A DNA stretch of 50,316 nt from an uncultured Clostridium sp. (GCA_947575745.1 CANPOS010000011.1:1-50316); one strand, 5' to 3'; counted from the stretch's first letter, positions 28,815 to 39,060 are shown. Notes: generated by a model from the letters alone, not told the origin. Made by a program: numbers and translations.

Positions 28815-29111
28815 ATGGTAATAAAGAATTGGAAAAAATTTTTAAGAGCACTACTTATAATAATAGGAGTAATAATTTTTATAAATTTACTTATTCCTGA
28901 TAAATCTTTTTCACATCAAGAAATAGAATTTAAAACTGTAGCTGTATCAAACGGAGATACTCTATGGACAATTGCAAAAGATGAACAAGAAGAAAATGCT
29001 TATTATGAAGGAAAAGATATAAGAGATATTGTATATAATATTAAAAAAGTAAATAACCTAAAAAGTTCTAATCTAAAAGTAAATCAAACTTTGGAAATTC
29101 CTACATATTAG
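28815..29111 (+). CDS. Small membrane LysM protein, YneA-like
   Basis: The 98-residue protein has one membrane segment at about 9-27 and a C-terminal LysM domain (VSNGDTLWTIAKDE, then VNNLKSSNLKVNQTLEIP) that would face the cell wall. Size and layout match YneA-type SOS division inhibitors, and the LexA-like promoter supports that. In Bacillus yneA lies beside lexA and a recombinase gene; here a XerC/D-type recombinase is convergent with it. Ribosome-binding site AAGGAG. Not certain that it blocks division. Confidence 0.75.
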   Translation: MVIKNWKKFLRALLIIIGVIIFINLLIPDKSFSHQEIEFKTVAVSNGDTLWTIAKDEQEENAYYEGKDIRDIVYNIKKVNNLKSSNLKVNQTLEIPTY

Positions 29112-29304
29112 ATAAAAGATTTTAAGTATAGAGAGCTATTAATTACAGAATTAAGATTTATAAACAATAATAGTAATAAGATAATAAAATATGCTCAAAC
29201 AGTGTATAATCAAAAAATTAAAAATATAGATATAAACTATATTAAAAATACAGTTGATTTCAAATTGCTTGAATAAAAGCTAAAAAATTGGAATGAATAA
29301 TTTG

Positions 29305-29347
29305 ATGGCAACTCCTAATCACTTTATAATTAGGAATTGCCATTGTT
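29305..29347. terminator. Hairpin between LysM gene and recombinase gene
   Basis: ATGGCAA-CTCCTAAT paired with ATTAGGA-ATTGCCAT, followed by TGTTTTAATT. Confidence 0.75.
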
Positions 29348-30328
29348 TTAATTAGTTTCATTTGCTAAAGGATTACTTTCAACAGCATTTCTTACTTGTT
29401 CATTTGCAACATGAGTATAGATTTCTGTTGTAGAAATGCTTTCATGACCTAATAACTCTTGCAAAGCACGAATATCTACTTTTCCATATTGATACATAAG
29501 TGTTGCAGCTGTATGCCTTAATTTATGCGTTGAATATTTAGTAGTATCGAGTCCAGCTCGTTTTAGCTCCATTTCAACAATACGTTGAACCGTCCTTTTA
29601 CCAATTCTTTCTAATCTTTCACTCAAAAACAAAGCATCTTGGTCTTTTTCTTTTATTTTCTCTTTAGCTGGTCTAATTGTTAAATATTTATTTATTGCAC
29701 TCATACAAGCATTATTTAGATAAATAGTGCGTTCTTTGTTTCCTTTTCCTATAACTGTCATTTTACATTCGTCAAATTTTATATCCTTAAGGTTTATTCC
29801 AACAAGTTCTGATAAACGCATACCACAGTTTAAAAATAGGGTAATTATAGCGTAATCTCTTTCACCATTTCTATTTTCTTCATTTGCTGTTACATGTAAT
29901 AATTTTTGGCTCTCTTCTAATGTTAAATATTTAGGTTGTCTCTTTTCTAATTTAGGGTTCTTTAAATTCTGAGCAGGATTTATTTCAATTAGCTTTTCTT
30001 CTGTCATATATGCAAAAAATATTCTTATAGTTGATAATTTTCTTGCAATAGTCGCAGGTTTACTGTTATATGTATCCTTCATATAGTATAAATAAGAATA
30101 TATATCATCTTGCGTAATCTTTTTTAAAAAGTCTATATCTAAAGAATGTATATCTATGTCTTTAATATCGTCGCTAGAAGAATAGCCTAAATGATTAGAC
30201 ATAAACTTCAAAAAATTTGATAAATCATAGTTATATTCTTTTATAGAATCCTTTGATTTGTTTAATATAACAGTAGAGTGTTGCAAAAAGGAATTTACGA
30301 AATCTGGATTTTCTTGTCTATTAATCAT
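29348..30328 (-). CDS. Tyrosine recombinase of the XerC/XerD type
   Basis: The 326-residue protein has an N-terminal SAM-like core-binding domain and the catalytic domain with R-H-R-H-Y residues: Arg in NCGMRLSELVG, HKLRHTAATLM, LGHESISTTEIYTH with the nucleophile Tyr. GGAGG precedes the ATG. It could be the chromosome-dimer resolution recombinase; nothing marks it as part of a mobile element, though accessory genes begin beyond it. No CGG in frame. Confidence 0.88.
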   Translation of the reverse strand: MINRQENPDFVNSFLQHSTVILNKSKDSIKEYNYDLSNFLKFMSNHLGYSSSDDIKDIDIHSLDIDFLKKITQDDIYSYLYYMKDTYNSKPATIARKLSTIRIFFAYMTEEKLIEINPAQNLKNPKLEKRQPKYLTLEESQKLLHVTANEENRNGERDYAIITLFLNCGMRLSELVGINLKDIKFDECKMTVIGKGNKERTIYLNNACMSAINKYLTIRPAKEKIKEKDQDALFLSERLERIGKRTVQRIVEMELKRAGLDTTKYSTHKLRHTAATLMYQYGKVDIRALQELLGHESISTTEIYTHVANEQVRNAVESNPLANETN

Positions 30329-30612
30329 AATTAACCTCCATATATTTAGCTAATTTTTTATGTTATTTGGAATTTATTTAATTATATCATATATTATATA
30401 TTTCTAAACATTTATTTTTAAATTTTGTCAGTATTTTACATAATTGCTTTTTCCTTAATATTGTGTTATTATATTTATGATTTGATATTAGTTAATGAAA
30501 GAGAGAAAATTTAGTTGTCTATTTTTTGCAATTTTTTACAATATATATAATTTTTTAGATTTTTTATACATATTAGCATACTGATTTAAGTTTTGTTTAT
30601 AATAATATTGTC

Positions 30613-30662
30613 ACTTCCCAATTTTGGAAATATTTGATTTTTGGGAAGTAATATGTTATAAT
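30613..30662 (+). promoter_or_regulatory. Promoter and operator of the DUF4143 ATPase gene
   Basis: TTGATT (30634-30639), 17-bp spacer, TATAAT (30657-30662). A 9-bp inverted repeat ACTTCCCAA/TTGGGAAGT brackets the -35 box and may bind a regulator. The rest of the 350-bp gap (30329-30612) is AT-rich and shows nothing else. Confidence 0.6.
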
Positions 30663-30680
30663 ATTTTTGAGGTGGAAAGT

Positions 30681-31868
30681 ATGAAATTAATAAAGAGAGA
30701 ATACCTTAATACTTTAATAGATGTAATGGGAACTCCAGACATAAAAGTTATTACTGGAGTAAGAAGAAGTGGAAAATCTAAATTGTTAGAGCTTTTTAAA
30801 AAATATATAATAAGCAATGTAAAAAATTACAATATAATAGATATAAATTATAACTCATTGGATTTTGAAGACTTAAAGGAATATCATAAATTAAATGAAT
30901 ATATAGGACAAAAATATAAAAAAGGTACGAATAACTTTGTATTAATTGATGAAGTACAAATGTGTGAAGGATTTGAAAAGACAATAAATAGTCTTCATGC
31001 AGAAGAAAAATATGATATATATATAACTGGTTCTAATGCATTTTTGTTAAGTAGTGATTTAGCTACATTATTTACAGGAAGAACATTTGAAATTGAAGTT
31101 TATCCATTTTCTTTTAAAGAATATCTTGATTATTTTAAATATAATGATATAGATACTGCATTTAATAAATATGTAATGGAAGGTGGAATGTCAGGTTCAT
31201 ATTTATATAATTCAATAGAAAAAAAATATGATTATTTAAATGATATATATAATACATTAATAGTGAGAGATATTTTTGAAAGAAATAAAATAAAAGACGG
31301 AAAATTAATGAGTTCATTAAATGACTTTTTGATGGACAATATATCTAATAGAACATCTTTAAGAAATGTTGCCAATTCATTAAATACTATCAATTTAGAA
31401 ACCAATCATAAAACAGTTGGAAATTATATTGAATATTTATGTGAGGCTTTTGCTTTTTATAAAATAAGCAGATATGATATAAAAGGTAAAAAATATTTAA
31501 ATAGTGACGAAAAATATTATTTGTCTGATCATGCATTTAGATATGCTCGTTTAGGTACAAAATCTTTAGATTATGGTAGAGTCTATGAAAATATTGTTGC
31601 AATTGAATTGCTAAGAAGAGGGTATGAGGTATATACAGGAATATTATATAATAAGGAAGTAGATTTTATAGCAGTGAAAAGGAATGAAAAAATTTATATA
31701 CAAATTTCTGATAACATAGACTATGAAAAAACTATGCAAAGGGAAGTAGAACCTTTATTACAAATAAAAGACGCATATCCAAAAGTAATAATAGCTAGAA
31801 CAAAACATGAGACTTATCAATATGAAGGTATCCAAATATATGATATAGCAAGATGGTTAGCAGAATAG
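30681..31868 (+). CDS. AAA ATPase with DUF4143 domain
   Basis: The 395-residue protein starts at ATG 30681 after GAGGTGG. Walker A is TGVRRSGKSKLLE, Walker B FVLIDEVQ, sensor ITGSNAFLL; the C-terminal DUF4143 part has YLSDHAFRYARLG and a nuclease-like VDFIAVKRNEKIYIQIS core (D..xK-like). This is the common archaeal/bacterial ATPase family AAA_14/DUF4143, of unsettled function and often found in accessory regions. It stands alone before a long non-coding repeat. Confidence 0.88.
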   Translation: MKLIKREYLNTLIDVMGTPDIKVITGVRRSGKSKLLELFKKYIISNVKNYNIIDINYNSLDFEDLKEYHKLNEYIGQKYKKGTNNFVLIDEVQMCEGFEKTINSLHAEEKYDIYITGSNAFLLSSDLATLFTGRTFEIEVYPFSFKEYLDYFKYNDIDTAFNKYVMEGGMSGSYLYNSIEKKYDYLNDIYNTLIVRDIFERNKIKDGKLMSSLNDFLMDNISNRTSLRNVANSLNTINLETNHKTVGNYIEYLCEAFAFYKISRYDIKGKKYLNSDEKYYLSDHAFRYARLGTKSLDYGRVYENIVAIELLRRGYEVYTGILYNKEVDFIAVKRNEKIYIQISDNIDYEKTMQREVEPLLQIKDAYPKVIIARTKHETYQYEGIQIYDIARWLAE

Positions 31869-31929
31869 TATGACCATTAAGAGATATCTAAAAATTTTGT
31901 GTAATAATTTTATACCAAAAAATATTATT

Positions 31930-32470
31930 TTAAAAAGCGAACATTTGTTGTGATTGTTCGTAAATAAATTTTTATATTATAATTTTATAATTTTTTGTAT
32001 AATTATTATATAAATTTAGATTACTAATCCATAATATAATTTCATATTATTAAGCTCTAAAATCAATTTTAAGACATTTTAATAATTCATTCAATAAGTT
32101 ACATGTTTTAAATTTGATGTGTACATTCTAAAATCTAATCTTTATAATATAATTTTAGTAAAATGTTGATTTTTAGGCAGTTATAAAAAATGCTGAAAAA
32201 TGGCTAAAAAATCGAGCCACGAGAATCGATTTTAAGCCATTTTTATAAAATATACATATAGTTTGTTGTCCATAAAATCAAGCAAAATACTGAAATATAA
32301 GGATTTAGGAAATTTTGATAAAATAATCTAAAGTTATATAAATTTTTTTAAAATTATGTGGTTACAATAATGAAAAAAATCCAACCAGGAATAAACTAAA
32401 ATAATAAAGCTTCAGAATCGATTTTAAGGCCATTTTATTAAAAAGTAGTATAGAGTTTTTAGTTACTATT
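31930..32470. repeat. Long non-coding direct repeat, copy 1
   Basis: The 870-bp gap between the ATPase and fic genes holds no convincing gene. It holds a diverged copy of a roughly 500-bp element also found at 34762-35280. Shared order: CGAACATTTGTT at 31938; a motif AGCTCTAAAATC-ATTTTAAGACATTTT at about 32051; a second form CACGAGAATCGATTTTAAGC at about 32217; CATATAGTTTGTTGT at 32254; GAAATATAAGGATTT; then a third form GCTTC-AGAATCGATTTTAAGG at about 32408. The three inner motifs are copies of one 30-bp unit. Confidence 0.75.
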
Positions 32471-32736
32471 TGCGAAGAATGAGCAATTACAGTAATTTAA
32501 TGCGTAGCGTTAGTGTAGAAGTTATTAGGATAATAAGCTAAAATAGGCGTAATAGCAAGTAATAGCGAAAATTTAAAGGTATAACTATTTTCGATTCCAC
32601 TTTTTCACAAAAGTTTAATAATAGACACCAAAAATTATACATGTTTTAAAAATATATATAATTTTTTTAATTTTTTATATATATACATTGAAAATGTATA
32701 AAAAATATGATATTTTATATATATGGAGGAAAGATT

Positions 32737-33798
32737 ATGAATTTAGAAATGTTACCATATAAAAATATTAATTTAAAAACAAATAAAATTTTAGAACAAT
32801 TAACTTTATCATCAAGAGCCTTAGCAGAACTTAAAGGGTATGCAAATACAATACCAAATATGCATATTTTAATAAATGCTGTAACTATTAATGAAGCGAA
32901 AGATAGTAGTGCTATCGAAAATATTGTTACCACTCATGATGATATTTATAAAGTACTAACAGAAAGTGGCTATAAAGAAGAAAATGCAAAAGAAGTTGTA
33001 GATTATAGAAATGCTATTTGGCTTGGATATGAACAAATAAAAAAAGATGGATATATTAATACAAATACAATTATCAAAATTCAAGGAACTATTGAACATA
33101 ACAATGCTGGAATTAGAAAATTGCCAGGTACTGAATTAAAGAATTCCATTACAGGAGAAACAATATATACACCACCTCAAAATGAACAAGAAATAAGAAA
33201 ATACCTAAAGAACTTAGAAGATTTTATTAATGATAATGAAGATAATATAGATCCATTAGTAAAGGTTTGTTTAATACATTATCAATTTGAAAGTATACAT
33301 CCTTTTTATGATGGAAACGGAAGAACAGGAAGAATACTTAATATTCTTTATCTTGTCTTAAGTAAACTAATTGATAGTCCAATTTTGTATTTAAGTAAAT
33401 ATATAAATAAAACCAAACAAGAATATTATAAATTATTTAATGAAGTTAGAGATAATAATAATTTTGAAGATTGGATTTTATATCTTTTAAAAGGTATTGA
33501 AATTACATCTAAAGAAACAATAGAACTAATCGAGAATATTCAAGATGAGATGAAAAACTACAAAGAAGAGTTTAGAAATAAACTTCCTAAAATTTATTCA
33601 AAAGAACTATTAGAAAGCCTATTTTATGAAGTTTATACAAAGATATCCTATATAGAAAAAGCATGTGATGTTACAAGAATCACTGCAACTTCATATTTAA
33701 ATCAACTGGAAAAAATAGGTCTTTTAGAATCCGAAAAAATAGGTAGGGAAAAGCTATATAAAAATACTAGATTGATAAAACTATTATCAGATAAATAG
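32737..33798 (+). CDS. Fic-domain protein (AMP transferase)
   Basis: The 353-residue protein starts at ATG 32737 after GGAGG. The Fic core motif HPFYDGNGRTGR is intact, so AMP transfer to a target hydroxyl is expected. Upstream, at about residues 50-56, SSAIEN fits the inhibitory (S/T)xxxE(G/N) helix motif, making it a self-inhibited class II Fic protein. The C-terminus carries a winged-helix-like segment (ACDVTRITATSYLNQLEKIG) that may bind DNA, as in many Fic-HTH proteins. It pairs with the next gene (32 bp gap), and the pair lies between the two long repeats. Confidence 0.9.
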   Translation: MNLEMLPYKNINLKTNKILEQLTLSSRALAELKGYANTIPNMHILINAVTINEAKDSSAIENIVTTHDDIYKVLTESGYKEENAKEVVDYRNAIWLGYEQIKKDGYINTNTIIKIQGTIEHNNAGIRKLPGTELKNSITGETIYTPPQNEQEIRKYLKNLEDFINDNEDNIDPLVKVCLIHYQFESIHPFYDGNGRTGRILNILYLVLSKLIDSPILYLSKYINKTKQEYYKLFNEVRDNNNFEDWILYLLKGIEITSKETIELIENIQDEMKNYKEEFRNKLPKIYSKELLESLFYEVYTKISYIEKACDVTRITATSYLNQLEKIGLLESEKIGREKLYKNTRLIKLLSDK

Positions 33799-33830
33799 TT
33801 AAAATATATAGAAAGGTATTGGTATGAATA

Positions 33831-34715
33831 ATGACTATCATAAAAGAGTTTTCATATACAGAATTAACAAAAATTGCTAATATTGAACAAAAACTAAGAA
33901 AAAATGGAAATACTAATCATAATGGCTTAGCTGAACATGAAGTGCAATTGCTTCTTGAATGGGTTATTAATCAAGCTAGGAGAATACTAGTAAAATCTTT
34001 TGGAGTAACTAATATTGAGGATTTAGATTTACAAGGGCTATGTAGCGTAGCTCAGACAATAATTTATAAATTACTAATAAATATGGAATTAAGTCCTAAA
34101 TGCTTAACTTTAAGTAATATTTTAGATAATTATGATGGAGAAGACCATAAAATAAATATTCTGGATTTTCCAATGGTAGATGGGATTAGTAAAACTTATT
34201 TGTTAGATGTAACTTATAAACAATTTTTAGCAGAAGATTATACTCCACAAGTAATTAAATATTGGAATAACGATTTGGGAAGAAAAAAAGTATTAATATC
34301 ACTTTTAAGAAATGGATATTTGGAACTTATACCTGAAAATGCAAGTTTATATGCTCTTTCCTTTTTGTTTACATCCCAGACAGATAGATATCATAGCGAA
34401 ACATTAATTAATAAAAAAACAAAAGAACAATATCTTTTAGATTTTATAAATCCTTCCAAACAAGATACTTTTCCATATTACGATGATGAATATCTTGAAT
34501 ATTACTATGGCATTGCACAAGATGATTTAAAAACACCTTTAAGGATAATGTTTGAAAGAAGAGATAATAAAGAAAAGAAGTCTTGGACATTGCAAACAGA
34601 AGAAATTGCTAGAATACAAATACAATCTGCCGAAGTTGCTGAAAATTATAGAGAACAACAAGAAACTAAAAAAACGAATCGACCACTACAACAGCAAGAA
34701 GATATAAAAGAATAA
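33831..34715 (+). CDS. Unknown protein next to Fic
   Basis: I do not recognise this 294-residue protein. It is soluble and acidic, without signal peptide or membrane segment. Features: an N-terminal helical part (ELTKIANIEQKLRK, EHEVQLLLEWVINQARRI), an aromatic central part (DVTYKQFLAEDYTPQVIKYW), an acidic Tyr-rich segment (YYDDEYLEYYYGIAQDD) and a Gln-rich tail. Located 32 bp downstream of fic in the same direction, it could be the partner or target of the Fic protein or an effector; there is no direct evidence. Codon usage matches native genes and there is no CGG. Confidence 0.65.
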   Translation: MTIIKEFSYTELTKIANIEQKLRKNGNTNHNGLAEHEVQLLLEWVINQARRILVKSFGVTNIEDLDLQGLCSVAQTIIYKLLINMELSPKCLTLSNILDNYDGEDHKINILDFPMVDGISKTYLLDVTYKQFLAEDYTPQVIKYWNNDLGRKKVLISLLRNGYLELIPENASLYALSFLFTSQTDRYHSETLINKKTKEQYLLDFINPSKQDTFPYYDDEYLEYYYGIAQDDLKTPLRIMFERRDNKEKKSWTLQTEEIARIQIQSAEVAENYREQQETKKTNRPLQQQEDIKE

Positions 34716-34761
34716 TTTTGAATTTTCATTTTGTGCAAAGTTTAATTTTTAAAATCCAATT

Positions 34762-35280
34762 TCAAAAAACGAACATTTGTTATAATTTGATTCTATAAAA
34801 ATTTTTTGTATAGATTTCATCATACTCAAATAGAAAAATATTTTATATTTATGAAGCTCTAAAATCGTTTTTAAGACATTTTTATATCTAATCAATAAAA
34901 AATTACATGTCTGACCTTATACGAATATTCTAAAAATAGTATTATATATAATAGAAATTTACTAAAATGCTATAAATTGCTGATTATAAGTAGTTCTATT
35001 AAAATAGCTAAAAAAGTGAAAAAAAACGAAGCACGAGAATCAATTTTAAGCCGTTTTTAAAAATCAGACATATAGTTTGTTGTCTATAAAAATGGTGTAA
35101 TTATTGAAATATAAGGATTTTGTAAATCTTTTAAAAAATATTAAATATATTTATGAAAAATTATAAAGTAACAATATAAATATATATGATAATAATAAAA
35201 CCTAGTATAAACTAAAAATAAATGAAGCTCCAGAATTGATTTTAAGGAGTTTTTATTAATAATGAATATAGTTTGTTGTT
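34762..35280. repeat. Long non-coding direct repeat, copy 2
   Basis: The 735-bp gap holds no gene but a second, diverged copy of the element at 31930-32470 in the same orientation: CGAACATTTGTT at 34770; GAAGCTCTAAAATCGTTTTT at 34853; CACGAGAATCAATTTTAAGC at about 35031; CATATAGTTTGTTGT at 35070; GAAATATAAGGATTTTG; GAAGCTCCAGAATTGATTTT at about 35224; and a further ATATAGTTTGTTGT at 35267. The two copies bracket the fic pair. Confidence 0.75.
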
Positions 35281-35450
35281 AAAGAATAAGCTTGAGAGTA
35301 GCTAATATAAAGGAATAGCAAGATTTACGAAGATAGGACCATATTATATGGTTCTATTTTTGATCCTATACTCTATTGCACAAAAGTTTAATTTTGTGCA
35401 ATGTTGTGTGTCTATACTTTATCTTTTATTTTTTTAAATTCTACACTACT

Positions 35451-36294
35451 CTACCTCTTTTCTCTTGTAAAAAATTTACTAATTTTTACACTTTCTAAAA
35501 TCACATTAATTTCTGCACCAAATAAAATTACATAAATTATTGCATAAAGCCACATCATAATTAAAATTATTGTAGCTAGACTTCCATATATAATAGAAAA
35601 ATTTGTAAATACATCTACATAAATTGAAAAAAAATACGAAAGTACAAACCAACCGAATTGATGCAAAAATAGCACCTGGAATTTGTTTCTTTAGCCTATT
35701 CCCCTTCTTGTTTGGTACAAATCTATACATTATGACAAACATTGTAAATAAAGATGCTATTACTATCATATTTCTTATGCTTAATATAAAAGTTGTAATA
35801 CCACTAAAACTATTAAAATTTTCTTCTATAATAATATTAATTCTATTACCAAACACCATCAAGATAAGTACCATTATAACGCTAAATATTGCAATTATAG
35901 TACCTATTACCCCTTTAATTCTAAGTAAAATCCTATTCTCCTTTTCTTCCCCTTTATATATTGCTGAAAGTCCTAAGCTTAAAGAATAGAAACTGTTTGC
36001 AGCAGACCATAGTAAAAAAATTGCAGATATAGACACTGTTTCAAAGGATTTAGAATATACCTCTTGTATTATATCCAAAACACTATTTTTAGTTATAGCT
36101 GGTAATACAGCTTCTAAAATATATACAAGAGTATCTCTTTCTATATTCATATATTTTATCAAGCTTAATAAGAGAATTATAAATGGTATAAAAGATAAAA
36201 AAGTAAAATAAGCACATTGTGCTGTATATTCGCCAATATGATCTTCATTTAATCTATCAAAAAAAGTACCTATTACCTTTATAAGCTTCTTCAT
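35451..36294 (-). CDS. YihY/virulence factor BrkB-type membrane protein with one CGG frameshift site
   Basis: Integral membrane protein with about six segments and the family's N-terminal ENDHIGEYTAQCAYFTFLSFIPF-like region (here split: DHIGEYTAQCAYF, then TFLSFIPFIILLL). CGG (35653-35655, minus strand) is codon 214. Skipping the C gives GAIFASI-GWFVLSYFFSIYV, then YGSLATIILIMMWLYAI and LFGAEINVIL, the conserved last two helices. Total 280 residues. Function of the family is unsettled (formerly called RNase BN). Without the shift the last helices are scrambled. Confidence 0.88.
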
Positions 36295-36334
36295 TTAGTA
36301 ATCCTCCTAATTGTATATTATTTCAAAAAAGCAT

Positions 36335-36375
36335 AAAAATAACCACTATGTTTTAAATTGCATAGTGGTTTTTTA
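36335..36375 (-). terminator. Terminator of rho
   Basis: AACCACTATG/CATAGTGGTT stem with T-runs on both strands, directly behind the rho stop codon. Confidence 0.85.
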
Positions 36376-36381
36376 TATATT

Positions 36382-37701
36382 CTATTTAAAATTCTTTAGG
36401 AAAAAGTCTATCTTGTCCAAAAAATCCTCATTATTTTTACTTACAACCATTTGTGTTAAAAATTGTTCAGTAACATCTGCAACTGGCAAACTTGATAATG
36501 CTTTTCTAAGTGCATATACAGTTTCTTTTTCTCTTTGTGTTAAAAGTTTTTCTTCTCTTCTAGTTCCAGATTTATTTATATCAATAGCAGGGAAAATACG
36601 TTTCTCTGATAGTTTTCTGTCCAAATGTACTTCCATATTACCTGTTCCCTTAAATTCTTCAAAAATAATGTCATCCATTTTGCTACCTGTTTCAACTAGA
36701 GCTGTTGCAAGTATTGTTAAGCTTCCACCATTTTCAATATTTCTAGCCGCTCCAAAAAATCTCTTTGGTTTATATAAAGCTGTTGGATCTAATCCTCCAG
36801 ATAATGTTTTTCCAGAAGGCGGAACAACAAGGTTATATGCCCTTGCAAGTCTTGTAATACTGTCTAACAATATTACAACGTCTTTTTTGTGTTCTACTAA
36901 TCTTTTAGCTCTTTCAATTACCATTTCAGCAACTTTGACATGGTGATCAGGAAGCTCATCAAATGTAGAATATATGACATCCCCATTTATTGATCTTTTC
37001 ATATCAGTTACTTCTTCTGGTCTTTCATCTATTAATAATACAATTAAATCTATCTCAGGATTATTTGTTGTAATACTGTTTGCTATTTTCTTAATTAATG
37101 TAGTTTTTCCTACTTTAGGAGGTGCAACTATCATTCCTCTTTGACCTTTTCCTATAGGTGAAACTAAATCTATCATTCTAGTTGCTATTTCATTTTGAGT
37201 AGTCTCAAGTTTCAATCTTTCCTCTGGATGTATTGGTACTAAATCATCAAAGCTTTTTCTTTTCATGGCAACATCTGGAGAATCACCATTTACATCTCCT
37301 ACAAATATTAAAGCTGGAAATTTTTCGCCTTCTTTTGGAAATCTTGCAATTCCCTTTATTTTATCACCTGTATTTAGTCTAAATCTTTTTATTTGAACTG
37401 GAGAAATATATACATCTTTAGGACTTGTTAAGTAATTTTCACCTCTTAGAAATCCATAGCCATCAGGTAAAACTTCTAATATTCCTTCTACAATATCGTC
37501 ATCCTCATTTGTAACTTTATATCCTTCATTTGTATTTTGTTCTTTTACCACTTTTATTTCTTTTGTTTCTATGGTATTCTCTCCTTCTTCTAAGTTATTT
37601 AATAACTCTATTAACTCGTCCTTTTTTAGCTTGCTGATATTTTTCAAGCCCTTTTCTTTAGCAATTTTGCGCAATTCTACTAATTGCAAATTGTTCTCCA
37701 T
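36382..37701 (-). CDS. rho: Transcription termination factor Rho
   Basis: The 439-residue hexameric RNA helicase ends untranslated transcripts. N-terminal SAP-like Rho-N segment ([20 protein letters not shown]), RNA-binding cold-shock domain ([15 protein letters not shown]), Walker A ([12 protein letters not shown]), Walker B ([15 protein letters not shown]) and the R-loop/Q-loop region. A full-length, ordinary gene. Because Rho senses untranslated RNA, prematurely ended reading at unshifted CGG sites would expose transcripts to it; that link is only an inference. Confidence 0.96.
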   Translation of the reverse strand: MENNLQLVELRKIAKEKGLKNISKLKKDELIELLNNLEEGENTIETKEIKVVKEQNTNEGYKVTNEDDDIVEGILEVLPDGYGFLRGENYLTSPKDVYISPVQIKRFRLNTGDKIKGIARFPKEGEKFPALIFVGDVNGDSPDVAMKRKSFDDLVPIHPEERLKLETTQNEIATRMIDLVSPIGKGQRGMIVAPPKVGKTTLIKKIANSITTNNPEIDLIVLLIDERPEEVTDMKRSINGDVIYSTFDELPDHHVKVAEMVIERAKRLVEHKKDVVILLDSITRLARAYNLVVPPSGKTLSGGLDPTALYKPKRFFGAARNIENGGSLTILATALVETGSKMDDIIFEEFKGTGNMEVHLDRKLSEKRIFPAIDINKSGTRREEKLLTQREKETVYALRKALSSLPVADVTEQFLTQMVVSKNNEDFLDKIDFFLKNFK

Positions 37702-37773
37702 ATATTGCCCCCTATAATATATATTTTATTTAATTTTTTTAAATTGGAAAAAATAAAGATTAAAAAAATATTT

Positions 37774-37812
37774 TAAAATTGATAAAACTTATTGAAAAGT
37801 TTTATCAATTTT
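37774..37812 (-). terminator. Terminator after divIC
   Basis: AAAATTGATAAAACTT/AAGTTTTATCAATTTT, 16-bp stem overlapping the end of the gene. Confidence 0.7.
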
Positions 37813-38089
37813 AGCTTCCTACATCTATATAAACTTTTTCATTAGGCATATACATATCTAGCTTTTCTCTAGCGATTTTCTCAATATATTCTAAAGAGCT
37901 AGCATTTTCTTTTAGAGAAACTAAAGATGTTTTTTTCTCATTTGCTTCTTCTATATCTTCTTCAATAGAAGCAATATTGTCTTTATATGTATTTAATACC
38001 TTTTGTTGATTAAATAATGTTATTGTTACATAAGCTATAAAAGCTACTAATAATAATTTTTTCAATAATTTTTTTATATTAATTTTCAT
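37811..38089 (-). CDS. divIC: Septum formation initiator, DivIC/FtsB-like
   Basis: The 92-residue protein has a short basic cytoplasmic start, one membrane helix (about 9-25), a coiled coil (about 35-62; YKDNIASIEEDIEEANEKK) and the conserved closing segment EYIEKIAREKLDMYMPNEKVY. It works in the divisome with FtsL and DivIB at the division site. Downstream of yabP and yabQ exactly as in Bacillus. No CGG site. Confidence 0.88.
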   Translation of the reverse strand: MKINIKKLLKKLLLVAFIAYVTITLFNQQKVLNTYKDNIASIEEDIEEANEKKTSLVSLKENASSLEYIEKIAREKLDMYMPNEKVYIDVGS

Positions 38090-38160
38090 ATGTATACTCT
38101 TTCCTATGATTTTCTCTGTTGAATATTTTACTTAATATAAATATAATTCTACATAAGCTG

Positions 38161-38677
38161 TCAAAATCCTTCTTTATTCTGTAATATTTCACGTTTTTTA
38201 TCTCTTTTTTTAGTATTGTACAATCTTTTTCTAATTTTTGCAAGAGTATTTGCAAAATTTGTAGAAATTTTCATTATTGGTCCGTATTAATATGATTTTT
38301 ATTAATTTATATAATATATTTAATGGATATGATATTATCTTAAATATAAACATTATAATACTTTTTATAGTCTCTATAATCTTGACAGAAATTTTAATAA
38401 CTATTTTGCTGAAAAATAACATATAAGTTGCTATTCCTAAAAGAATGCCTACAAATATATATGCTCTAAACTGCCCATTATTAAAAATAAATAATGAATA
38501 CATAACAATTATTGCTGAAATTATCCAAAATAAAGTATCTTCAATGTATGTAACAAAATTAGGTGTATTAAAACTTTTTCTTAGTATTCTAAAAGCATCA
38601 AAAGTTACACCTATCAAAATACCATTTAGTATGAATATCAAAAATAAATAAGCTTGATTTATAGTTTCTGCATTCAA
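38161..38677 (-). CDS. yabQ: Spore cortex protein YabQ with one CGG frameshift site
   Basis: Mother-cell membrane protein needed for cortex formation. TTG start; four to five hydrophobic segments (LFLIFILNGILIGVTFDAFR, LFWIISAIIVMYSLFIF, AYIFVGILLGIATYMLF). CGG (38282-38284, minus strand) is codon 132. Skipping the C gives KIILI-GPIMKISTNFANTL and a basic C-terminal tail (IRKRLYNTKKRDKKRE) ending at 38161. Total 171 residues. The other frame also ends soon, so the evidence for this site is weaker than for the enzymes, but length, the restored Gly and the basic tail support it. Confidence 0.85.
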
Positions 38678-38690
38678 TTTTATTCCACCT

Positions 38691-38991
38691 TTATTTGAAT
38701 ATTTTACTTATAAAACTTCCAGCTTTATCCTTATTCAAATCTTTTTCACTATAATTTAATCCACTTATATCTCCATCAACAATTACTTCTGAAGTATCTA
38801 AACTTAATTTATTAATTCTTAAATTTTCTCCTTTTACAGTAAGGAGTCCGAAGCTCTGTTTCTACCATTACAACTTGATCATCAAAGCTAAGTACATCCA
38901 AAACTCCTGATATACTAAGTTTCTCCCTATTTTCTAATATTAAATTTTGAATAGTCGTTTGGGTTAAATTTTTTCTTTCTTCAAGTGTCAT
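38691..38991 (-). CDS. yabP: Spore protein YabP with one CGG frameshift site
   Basis: The 99-residue sporulation protein needed for cortex assembly starts at ATG 38991 after AAAGGAG. CGG (38848-38850, minus strand) is codon 48. Skipping the C gives MVETEL-GLLTVKGENLRINKLSLD, the hallmark of the YabP/YqfC family (TxxGxLxIxGxxLHIxxL). Without the shift the reading ends after 11 further codons. Neither half is long enough to stand out on its own, so such genes are easily missed by gene callers. First gene of the yabP-yabQ-divIC cluster. Confidence 0.9.
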
Positions 38992-39060
38992 ATGTCTTTT
39001 ATGCTCCTTTCGTATGTTATATAAATATATATATTCACTTCTTGTCTTATTTAGAACAAA

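Noticed and set aside
29130-29275. Open frame of about 48 codons after the LysM gene
   Set aside because: No start codon or ribosome-binding site and no recognisable similarity; AT-rich chance frame or old remnant.
32050-35256. CRISPR repeat or tracrRNA-like reading of the AGCTCTAAAAT motif
   Set aside because: The complement resembles the start of type II repeats, but units are not evenly spaced, spacers are absent and no cas gene is in the window.
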